Source of the DNA: Phycisphaerae bacterium
GTDB taxonomy: Bacteria; Planctomycetota; Phycisphaerae; Sedimentisphaerales; Anaerobacaceae
NCBI GenBank assembly: GCA_030630315.1
Contig: DAOVNI010000012.1
Location: 1-13,148 of the forward strand
Direction of reading: 5' to 3'
Length of the DNA stretch: 13,148 nucleotides
Shown: positions 6,725 through 12,600 of the stretch, one piece after another
Layout: each line of letters starts with the position of its first letter
Numbering within the stretch: the stretch's first letter is position 1
Program-made: the position numbers and the translations under genes
The notes under the pieces: model-generated
Seen by the model: the letters and a program-made list of their open reading frames with translations, nothing else
What the model was told of the DNA's origin: nothing
Databases searched by the model: none

Positions 6725-8764
6725 TTAACGCAGCTTTTCCATTCGGCTGATAAGCTCATCGCCGAGCGTCGTTTTGCTGATTATATGTTTTTCGATTTCA
6801 CAAACAAAACTGTTTTTTTCGAATGTCCCCCTAACCTGTTCAAAATCGCTGTGTTTCGTTTCCTCCTCGCCGTCAAGGCCGAATCCGGTTTGAGCAGTAG
6901 CGGCAAATTCTTTTTGGGCGTCGGCATAAAGCATGCGGTCAAGGTCTATGACGGCCGTCTTCCATTTCGTTACCAGCTCAATAATATCGTCTGCTGTCAT
7001 TTTTTCGACCGTTTTGCCCAGGCGCTCCTGTAAGATGTTTGCCGCCCAGGCCCACTCATACGCAGGATAATTCTCATACATCGACTGAAAAGCTTCTGTT
7101 GCTTGCTCCAGTGTGCTAATGGTACCGTTTTCGATGTCGCTGAGCATTTTTTGTACGCTTTCTTCCGGAGCGAACAAACCGGCCAGGTCAACCCATTTGC
7201 CTGGCCCTATGTTAGTTTCCGGCGACAACACCGCTCGAAGTTCATCAACGCTTTTGAATCCGGCTTTCGACGGATTTTCCAATCGCTTAATCAAACAATT
7301 GCCCAGGAATTTATCAATACCTATCTCGTAGAATCTAATGCCTCTGTCCAGCGATGTGTTCTTAATCTTGACACTGTGGTAGGTAAAGTATTCTGTGCTT
7401 TCGCCGGAAGTTGCTTTAAGGTTCGCAAGCAACCGGCAGCCGTTGAGCATCTTTTGAATTGTATAGGGGCTTAAAAGTTTGAAGTTTATGTAGTCGAGCT
7501 TTTTTGGGCTTTTTCGCCTGTCGCGCCTCGGCCATTTTCGAGCATCTCGAATGGTCCCTACGCTGCGCAGATTCACACCGGGGACGAGAATGCTTTCGTC
7601 TTCGTGCTCAATCAAGTATGAAAAAGGCAAATCGGAGGTATCTGAGTTCCTATAGTGTCTGCCCATCACAACGGTAAACGCCCCAACCTTTGCCGGCCAG
7701 AGCATATATGAATCACTGGCGGTCTTCGAGCCCCTTTCGACCACTCCCTGATGGACCGGGCCCAGTTTGTACATATGATTACTCTGGTTCGTTCCGCTGC
7801 CGGCGTTTATAAAGGAAAACAGTCCGGCAATCAACAAGGTGGATTTATGATGCGTTACGGTGTAGGGCCCGGCAAATATCGCGCACGCCTCGCCGTGGAA
7901 ACCACCGCAGTTAGCAAAGTATACCGAGTTTTCCGCAGAATACTGCTTGGCTAACACGGTGCCCTGGCCTACAAAACATTTGCATATTATTGTGCCGTCG
8001 GTAATCTTGCAGCCGCTGCAGCAAATAAAATCTTCTGCAAAAACGCCGGGACCAATATAAACAGGGTCTTCCGGACAGCTATTGATTGAGCCGTTTTCCA
8101 ATCTGTTAGCCCCCTCTATCACGCTTGCGGGACCTACTTTGACGTTCTTGATAATTCGGCAGTTGATAAGTTTTGCACCTGCCCCCAATACTCCCATTGG
8201 CGAGGTTACAGACCTGGTGTAGGCAGAGATCATTTTTTGCAGGTTTTCAATTACTTTCGGCTTGTGGCGATAAAACGCGATTATGTAAGCGGTATGAGCG
8301 GATAAATGGTCGTAAATGGGTATTTCTCTGCCCCCGGCCTCATTAACAACAGCGACTTCCGTGCCATTACCAAAGGAACTTTCGCCTTCAACGGCAAGCA
8401 AATCAATATTTTCGATTAAGACGTCATCTTCGATTATGTAGTTGGCAATATAATTTCTGATTTGGTCGATATATACATTATTGCCGATTGTGCAGTTGTG
8501 GATTGTTGCGTTACTGATTCCTGTTGGCTTCGTAACGCCGCCGAAAAAGGACACTCGCTTTTCAAATACGCCTAACTTTACGTTGCCGGAAAAGTGCGTC
8601 GATTTTACTGTCCCCGCGTCAAAACCCTCGGCAACCTGAACCTTTGACCAATCGGCACAACTGCAGCCCTGGCCCGTTAGCCTGGCAATTTCCTCGGAAG
8701 ATAATGGACGGGTTCCCGAACGCCTTTTATCGTGTTTGGGGTCCCGACCGAATCCTGATGTCAT
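6725..8764 (-). CDS. DUF4954 family protein (LbH beta-helix, acyltransferase-like scaffold)
   Basis: A 679-aa protein I recognise as DUF4954-like, an uncharacterised family common in Bacteroidota and also seen in other phyla. An N-terminal GQGCSCADW segment (32-39) is followed by hexapeptide-like left-handed beta-helix stretches (about 60-150 and 190-320: NATIHNCTIGNNVYID, LINCRIIKNVKVGPASVIEG, VYIGPGVFAEDFICCSG and others). This fold is shared with GlmU, LpxA and related sugar-nucleotide enzymes. Conserved-looking blocks HKSTLLIAGLFSFINAGSGTNQSNH and HYRNSDTSDLPFSYLIE lie in the middle, and the C-terminal ~250 residues look mostly helical. No signal peptide or membrane segment. A purine-rich AGAGAGG lies upstream of the ATG. 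Being first gene of an operon with nagB suggests a role in amino-sugar or UDP-sugar metabolism, but the activity is unknown. Confidence 0.85.
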   Translation of the reverse strand: MTSGFGRDPKHDKRRSGTRPLSSEEIARLTGQGCSCADWSKVQVAEGFDAGTVKSTHFSGNVKLGVFEKRVSFFGGVTKPTGISNATIHNCTIGNNVYIDQIRNYIANYIIEDDVLIENIDLLAVEGESSFGNGTEVAVVNEAGGREIPIYDHLSAHTAYIIAFYRHKPKVIENLQKMISAYTRSVTSPMGVLGAGAKLINCRIIKNVKVGPASVIEGANRLENGSINSCPEDPVYIGPGVFAEDFICCSGCKITDGTIICKCFVGQGTVLAKQYSAENSVYFANCGGFHGEACAIFAGPYTVTHHKSTLLIAGLFSFINAGSGTNQSNHMYKLGPVHQGVVERGSKTASDSYMLWPAKVGAFTVVMGRHYRNSDTSDLPFSYLIEHEDESILVPGVNLRSVGTIRDARKWPRRDRRKSPKKLDYINFKLLSPYTIQKMLNGCRLLANLKATSGESTEYFTYHSVKIKNTSLDRGIRFYEIGIDKFLGNCLIKRLENPSKAGFKSVDELRAVLSPETNIGPGKWVDLAGLFAPEESVQKMLSDIENGTISTLEQATEAFQSMYENYPAYEWAWAANILQERLGKTVEKMTADDIIELVTKWKTAVIDLDRMLYADAQKEFAATAQTGFGLDGEEETKHSDFEQVRGTFEKNSFVCEIEKHIISKTTLGDELISRMEKLR

Positions 8765-8867
8765 TTTCGCACCTCTCTTTTAGCTAATCAACACTGGCAA
8801 TATTGAAACCATCGTTTTTATGTCGTCAGAAAAATGTCTAATGTTCAGCACTTAATTTCGCAAAGGG

Positions 8868-8896
8868 AATATACGGACTGTCGTCCTATAAATCAA
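8868..8896 (-). promoter_or_regulatory. Predicted promoter of the DUF4954-nagB operon
   Basis: On the minus strand there is a -35 TTGATT (plus-strand 8891-8896), a 17-nt spacer and a -10 TATATT (plus-strand 8868-8873): 4/6 and 5/6 to consensus. The expected leader is about 95 nt. The spacer contains a short inverted repeat (GGAC-GACA-GTCC, 8875-8886) that could be a regulator site. Prediction by eye. Confidence 0.45.
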
Positions 8897-9192
8897 TATA
8901 TTTCACCCAATCTATCCGGGGTAGTCCATTTTTCGTTTTGCTAAAGGTTAAGATGGTATGGCACGAAAATAATGCGCCTCCGGGCAATAGCGCGAATCGA
9001 CTGGCTCTTGGGCCTCTGCACTCACTTTTTCACAGCATTTCGGTAATTTGTAGTTGATTTATCTGTCGGTTGGTTGAGATTCTTACTTTGGAATGAATTC
9101 TCCGAAAGACCCCTTAAACTCATAATTTAATCGCCCCAGCCAGTGTCACAAAAATAAATTACAAAATTTTTGGCAAAATTTGGAGTAATTTG

Positions 9193-9231
9193 TTGGTGGG
9201 TGCCGATGTTTGGTGTATAAAGCAATTATAC
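9193..9231 (+). promoter_or_regulatory. Possible promoter with overlapping dyad for the amidase-like gene
   Basis: TTGGTG (9193-9198), 17 nt, then TATAAA (9216-9221) gives a sigma70-like arrangement about 105 bp upstream of the ATG at 9326. The -10 lies within the inverted repeat GTATAA-AGCAA-TTATAC (9215-9231), which could be an operator. The -35 match is weak (3/6). Confidence 0.3.
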
Positions 9232-9325
9232 TTTCTTTGGGTAATCATCTGCGGATTTTTCGAGCTGTTTTCAGGAACACCATTTTGCAATACGTCGCAA
9301 AACGGGAATCCTCAAGGATGGAACT

Positions 9326-9874
9326 ATGTCAAATCAGCCAAGGGTGGCGAAAGTTTTGGCAGCACTGCTGGTTTCAATGACAACCGGGGCAATGGTCTTG
9401 ATGGCCCTGGGCAATAATCCCCCCTCTGCAGGCCTGTTTTCTCTTGCCGTCTTTAATGAGCTTGGTCCTGTCGAAAAAACTATCCGCTCTCGAGCTGCTC
9501 AGTCCCCCGAACGCTGGCGCTGCATCGAAATTTACTACAGTGGAACCAGAGCAGGCAACATTGAACAGTTGGCCTCGTTGAGCGGCTTGGCCAGTCCCGA
9601 GGCTCTCAACTGCCACTTTGTTATCTGCAACGGCCTCGGCGGCGACAACGGCCAGATACAATCAACCGAAAAATGGCAAAGACAGTGGTCAAGCATACCA
9701 GGCCGAACCTGGTACGGAAACGGTCAGACCATCCGCATCTGCGTTATAGCTGACGGTAAAACCGCACACCCAACCGACTTTCAGATAAAAAGCATAGAGG
9801 CGCTCGTAGAAGCACTGTACAGAAAGTTCAGCATTCAGCCCCAATCCATCTACTACCCCGGTGATTGGCGGTAG
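9326..9874 (+). CDS. Membrane-anchored amidase-2/PGRP-like protein, zinc ligands apparently lost
   Basis: The 182-aa product starts with a short basic segment and a hydrophobic stretch (about 8-29), indicating an inner-membrane anchor with the rest periplasmic. Residues 63-182 follow the N-acetylmuramoyl-L-alanine amidase/PGRP layout: WRCIEIYYSGTRAGN (63-78), NCHFVICNGLGGDNGQIQ (95-112), WQRQ, TIRICVIAD (135-143), HPTDFQIKSIEALVEALYRKFSIQP (148-172) and a terminal SIYYPGDW. In active members the first block reads I-H-H-S and the last G-H-R-D, with His as zinc ligands. Both are replaced by Tyr here (Y70/Y71 and Y176/Y177), and a middle GAH-type position is GRT. It is probably a peptidoglycan-binding pseudo-enzyme. 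AAGGA lies 8 nt before the ATG. It is the only plus-strand gene in the window and monocistronic. Family assignment is by eye. Confidence 0.72.
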   Translation: MSNQPRVAKVLAALLVSMTTGAMVLMALGNNPPSAGLFSLAVFNELGPVEKTIRSRAAQSPERWRCIEIYYSGTRAGNIEQLASLSGLASPEALNCHFVICNGLGGDNGQIQSTEKWQRQWSSIPGRTWYGNGQTIRICVIADGKTAHPTDFQIKSIEALVEALYRKFSIQPQSIYYPGDWR

Positions 9875-9936
9875 CAAGGCTGCTTAATAAACACGTGGAA
9901 TAGGTTGCTGTCTGAAGTTTCGTTTCCATATAAAAA

Positions 9937-9967
9937 CCGGATGTGCATCTATCAGATGCACATCCGG
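9937..9967. terminator. Bidirectional hairpin terminator between convergent genes
   Basis: CCGGATGTGCATCT (9937-9950), loop ATC, and AGATGCACATCCGG (9954-9967) form a perfect 14-bp stem with a 3-nt loop. It is flanked by AAAAA on the left and TCATTTTATA on the right. It lies 62 bp after the amidase-like stop and 87 bp after the stop of the convergent repeat-protein gene, so it can end both transcripts. Confidence 0.85.
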
Positions 9968-10054
9968 TCATTTTATAAAGGGCTGTTACTTACTGAACAG
10001 CGTTCCAACTATTTTTGCCGTGGCCTCAACTGCCGGCCAAAATCTCGTCTTGGC

Positions 10055-11008
10055 CTAATCCATCTCCAGCCCCGGAGCTCTCCACCATGGGCACCACGGC
10101 CCCGGAACACCTCGGCCCAAGCCGCCCATACCTCTGCCTCTGCCTTGGAGACCTCGGCCCAAGCCGCCCATACCTCTGCCTTGGAAGCCTCGGCCTAATC
10201 CGCCCATACCTCTGCCTTGGAAACCTCGGCCCAATCCGCCCATACCTCTGCCTTGCATGCCTTGGCCTAATCTGCCCATACCTCTGCCTTGGAAGCCTTG
10301 GCCTAATCTGCCCATACCTCTGCCTTGGAAGCCTTGGCCTAATCTGCCCATACCTCTGCCTTGCATGCCTTGGCCCCATCTGCCCATACCTCTGCCTTGC
10401 ATGCCTTGGCCGCGTCTGTCCATACCTCTGCGTAGCATCGGTGGCCTTGGCCTGTCCGTATCTTTGGGTGGCGCCTTACGTATTTCAGGGCGTCCTTTCT
10501 TCGCGCCGGGCCGTGCTGCTTCAGGTTTGCCGCGGACACCTCGCCTGGTTTCGCCGGGAGCAGCTCTTGCTTTTTGCATTCTTTGCCTGAGCTGATTCAT
10601 CTTCCTGATTAATTGCCCCATCTTTTCCCTGTCGTTTTCCCGATAGGCCTTTGTAAGTGCGTCTAACAATCTGCCAGACGCCTCTTGCCCGGGACGGAGC
10701 TGCTGGAGCTTACCACGCACAGCCTCCACGCGCTTACGCACAGCAGCTTCTTTAACTGCCTTTTGCTGCAAGGCCCTCACGCGCTCAGGCTCGACTTCTC
10801 TAACTACCCTTAGCTGGCGCCTTTGCTGCACTCCCTCCACATGTCTGCGACCAGCTTCTTCACCTGCTCTTGGTCTGCGAAGCTGTTCCGCCTGGCCTTT
10901 TTGTTTTGGTTCTGCTTCAGATCTGCCTCTTCTTTCCTGGGCGCTCAGATTTTCAGCTCCCAAAAGCAGAATTACCGCCACAATAACCAACATAATCTTC
11001 TTTGACAT
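10055..11008 (-). CDS. Secreted basic protein with C-terminal GRGMG tandem repeats, function unknown
   Basis: The 317-aa product starts with a clear Sec signal peptide (about 1-24, MSKKIMLVIVAVILLLG...LSAQ), so it is exported. Residues 25-150 are very rich in Arg, Glu, Gln and Lys and probably helical or coiled coil. Within this, RPGQEASGRLLDALTKAYREND (about 105-126) hints at a metal- or stress-related periplasmic helix bundle, but I recognise no family. A Pro/Arg linker (about 150-190) leads into nine repeats of about 12 residues, consensus GxQGRGMGRLGQ, ending near 300. A Trp-rich tail (PWCPWWRAPGLEMD) follows. AAAGGAG lies 7 nt before the ATG. A predicted promoter (11090-11118) lies close upstream, so it is probably monocistronic. 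Its role could be binding nucleic acid, polysaccharide or metal; that is speculation. Confidence 0.85.
   Translation of the reverse strand: MSKKIMLVIVAVILLLGAENLSAQERRGRSEAEPKQKGQAEQLRRPRAGEEAGRRHVEGVQQRRQLRVVREVEPERVRALQQKAVKEAAVRKRVEAVRGKLQQLRPGQEASGRLLDALTKAYRENDREKMGQLIRKMNQLRQRMQKARAAPGETRRGVRGKPEAARPGAKKGRPEIRKAPPKDTDRPRPPMLRRGMDRRGQGMQGRGMGRWGQGMQGRGMGRLGQGFQGRGMGRLGQGFQGRGMGRLGQGMQGRGMGGLGRGFQGRGMGGLGRGFQGRGMGGLGRGLQGRGRGMGGLGRGVPGPWCPWWRAPGLEMD
10109..10432 (-). repeat. Tandem 36-nt coding repeats (about nine units)
   Basis: The tract encodes residues 193-300 of the secreted basic protein. Units are 36 nt (12 aa); most match GMQGRGMGRLGQ or GFQGRGMGGLGR. The promoter-proximal half uses GR(W/L)GQ and the distal half GGLGR, which suggests two rounds of duplication. 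One unit (residues 286-299) carries two extra residues and the first is degenerate. The high DNA identity between units implies recent expansion and possible length variation. Confidence 0.9.
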
Positions 11009-11089
11009 TTCTTGCTCCTTTCCAAATTATGGTTTCTTTCCGGTCCGCCGCACCGGATTTCTACAGATACAGACGGATTCAGATAGGGT

Positions 11090-11118
11090 ATTATTGCAGT
11101 TTTAGGAAAATTTCGCAA
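11090..11118 (-). promoter_or_regulatory. Predicted promoter of the GRGMG-repeat protein gene
   Basis: On the minus strand there is a -35 TTGCGA (plus-strand 11113-11118), 17 nt, then a -10 AATAAT (plus-strand 11090-11095): 4/6 and 5/6 to consensus. The leader would be about 75 nt. It sits in an A/T-rich gap after the TrmO-like gene whose minus-strand T-runs might also terminate that gene. Confidence 0.45.
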
Positions 11119-11145
11119 AAAATATAAAAAAAATGCTATAATCTC

Positions 11146-11703
11146 CTACCTTTTTAGCCAATCTGGAAGCCGAACACCTTTCGTCGGGCTGTCTATACCG
11201 GGGGCATACGGCTTGAGATCGAGGACCGGGCTGCCGTCAAAGGCGTCGATCTTCTCGATGTGAACTACCCCGCTTTTAACCCAGCCCCTGTTAGGGGCTG
11301 GGTTAACCGAAAGAATCTTGCACAAGCTCAGGGCAATCAGATTGGGCCGAACGGGCGCGCGGCAGGCGAAGACGCCAGTTAACGGATTTTTCTTGTTGCC
11401 CCGCGGATGGACCTGAAGGATGCTTCGTTTTCGGGGCGTATCGTTCTTGTCAAGCCAATAAAACACCCACACGTGTGAAAAGCCGTCCAGCCCTTTGAGC
11501 GCATCTGCGTACCTCTCAAAAATCCGCAGCCGCACTGACTTGCCCTTCTTCTCCACCCTGCCAACAGGATATAATTTGAAGAACGTTTTCGCCCGCTCTT
11601 CGGCGGTCTCTGTTTTTGTCAGGTCGCTGGCGAACGCGCCTCCGCCGATGCAGGCAGCCATACCCGCGCTCTTCAAAAACAAATCGCGTCTTGAAATGTC
11701 CAT
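11146..11703 (-). CDS. TrmO/TsaA (UPF0066) fold protein with an N-terminal twin-arginine signal
   Basis: The 185-aa product carries the TsaA-like beta-barrel of TrmO, the SAM-dependent methyltransferase for t6A37 in tRNA. Signatures: YPVGRV (45-50), LDGFSHVWVFYWLDKND (72-88), VHPRGNKKNPLTGVFACRAPVRPNLIALS (98-126) and IDAFDGSPVLDLKPYAPGID (152-171). Typical members read RP-NPIGLS and DGTPVLDIKPY, so the core is largely intact with small changes (NLIALS, DGSPVL). It starts MDISRRDLFLKSAGMAACIGGG: SRR followed by a hydrophobic stretch and A-rich region, a Tat-type export signal to about residue 27. That is unexpected for a tRNA enzyme. Residues ~133-143 contain a palindrome-encoded insertion. 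A strong AAAGGAGG supports the ATG. The gene stands alone between the methyltransferase and the repeat protein. Its substrate may differ from tRNA. Confidence 0.82.
   Translation of the reverse strand: MDISRRDLFLKSAGMAACIGGGAFASDLTKTETAEERAKTFFKLYPVGRVEKKGKSVRLRIFERYADALKGLDGFSHVWVFYWLDKNDTPRKRSILQVHPRGNKKNPLTGVFACRAPVRPNLIALSLCKILSVNPAPNRGWVKSGVVHIEKIDAFDGSPVLDLKPYAPGIDSPTKGVRLPDWLKR
11276..11306. repeat. Palindromic element inside the TrmO-like coding sequence
   Basis: TTAACCCAGCCCCT (11276-11289), loop GTT, and AGGGGCTGGGTTAA (11293-11306) are perfect 14-bp inverted arms. They encode residues 133-143 (VNPAPNRGWVK), placed where usual TrmO proteins have a short turn between the strand after RPN-IxLS and the VxxIDAFDG strand. 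It looks like an in-frame palindromic insertion of about nine codons. Confidence 0.8.
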
Positions 11704-11824
11704 AGCCGCCTCCTTTCAAGTTCGAGTTCACGGTTTTATGCATAATGACACAATAACATAAAGGTTCTCCTTAACCCTCTCCAATCAATCCTCGGTGTGC
11801 TCGACCACGGACTTGTTTTTCCGA

Positions 11825-11846
11825 GCCAAAACCTTCCTGTTTTGGC
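11825..11846. repeat. Inverted repeat downstream of the methyltransferase gene
   Basis: GCCAAAAC (11825-11832), loop CTTCCT, and GTTTTGGC (11839-11846) form a perfect 8-bp stem. It lies 35-56 nt past the methyltransferase stop in minus-strand transcripts. No U-tract follows, so it may be a 3'-end stabilising hairpin or a weak terminator. The remainder of 11704-11880 holds no gene. Confidence 0.4.
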
Positions 11847-11880
11847 AGACGTCGGGAACCTTCGCATCCTGCTGCGGTTT

Positions 11881-12570
11881 CTACCGTCTTGACTCTGGCG
11901 GGAAGAGGTCTTTCTGGACGAAAATCGCGATGTAGTGGTACGTGCCGGTCATTAGCTCGTAGCGGACGGGAATCCAGCCGGCCTCCTCGGCCTGTTTTAC
12001 CAATCTGCTCAGTGGCGTGCCGTGCGACTTATGCCGCGTCGCGATCTCAGAGTATTTCTCTATCACACAGACGCGACCGGTGGGTTTAACGACCTGGCAC
12101 AGGTGACGCAGGTAATCGACGCGGCCGTCAGGGTCCAAATGATGATAGGTCTGGGAGAGGAAGGCCAGCTCGCAGGAGTTTTCCGGCAGATTGGTACTGT
12201 CGGTCTCACACAAGTAAGGCTTGATATGCGGTATATCCGTAAACTTTTCTTTCATTCGGTTGACTTTCTTTTCTTTGACCTCTGAGGCGTGAATAATGCC
12301 CTTGTCACCGACGAATTTGGCCATGTGATTTGCCCACCAGCCGTCACCGGCACCGATGTCCACAACGACGTCCCCGGGCTTCAAATCCAGCTCCTTGAGT
12401 ACATACTCGCTCTTCGCGCGGTACGGGTAGCCGGAGGTTCCGGTCCGTACATGCTGGTTAGGGTCGGTAACCCGGGTGCTCCGCCACGAGTCCGTGGAGG
12501 TTGGCCCAGGCAAACTACCCAGGGCAGCGATAAGGGTCAAGACCGTGAATAGTCGATTTATTCTTCGCAT
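11881..12570 (-). CDS. Class I SAM-dependent methyltransferase with N-terminal export/anchor segment
   Basis: The 229-aa product has the Rossmann-type methyltransferase core: motif I VVVDIGAGDGWWANHMAKFVG (about 68-88), an acidic post-I position in IIHASEVKEK (92-101), CETDSTNLP (121-129, motif II region), SCELAFLSQTYHHLDPDGR (132-150) and VVKPTGRVCVIEKY (160-173, motif III). The start MRRINRLFTVLTLIAALGSLPGPTSTDSW has two Arg then a hydrophobic core (about 7-20), a Sec signal or membrane anchor. Family members with such N-termini are annotated in other bacteria, with unknown substrate. TAAGGA lies upstream of the ATG. It starts 30 bp after the APC permease stop, so the two are probably one operon. 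Substrate unknown; arsenic or ubiquinone methylation cannot be claimed. Confidence 0.85.
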   Translation of the reverse strand: MRRINRLFTVLTLIAALGSLPGPTSTDSWRSTRVTDPNQHVRTGTSGYPYRAKSEYVLKELDLKPGDVVVDIGAGDGWWANHMAKFVGDKGIIHASEVKEKKVNRMKEKFTDIPHIKPYLCETDSTNLPENSCELAFLSQTYHHLDPDGRVDYLRHLCQVVKPTGRVCVIEKYSEIATRHKSHGTPLSRLVKQAEEAGWIPVRYELMTGTYHYIAIFVQKDLFPPESRR

Positions 12571-12600
12571 GGTCGGTTTCCTTAGTTATATTGGAAGCTG

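Larger units (their letters stand above)
8765..9325. other. 561-bp divergent intergenic region
   Basis: No credible gene is seen on either strand; the short open frames lack family resemblance and good ribosome binding sites. It separates the minus-strand DUF4954-nagB operon from the plus-strand amidase-like gene and contains one promoter candidate for each. The 9150-9190 part is AT-rich, with near-direct repeats CAAAATTTTTGG/CAAAATTTGG. I cannot exclude a small RNA. Confidence 0.6.

Noticed and set aside
9190..9417. Plus-strand 75-codon open frame before the amidase-like gene
   Set aside because: It overlaps the amidase-like gene in another frame, spans the putative promoter dyad, and has no recognisable domain; its hydrophobic stretch is from AT-rich sequence.
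10109..10432. CRISPR-like regular repeats
   Set aside because: Units of 36 nt are directly adjacent with no unique spacers, keep the reading frame and encode a protein repeat, so this is a coding tandem repeat.
10015..10590. Plus-strand open frames over the repeat tract with PYLCLGSLG-type repeats
   Set aside because: They are antisense to the 36-nt repeats of the secreted basic protein. The real frame has a signal peptide, a Shine-Dalgarno and a promoter; the antisense product has none of these.
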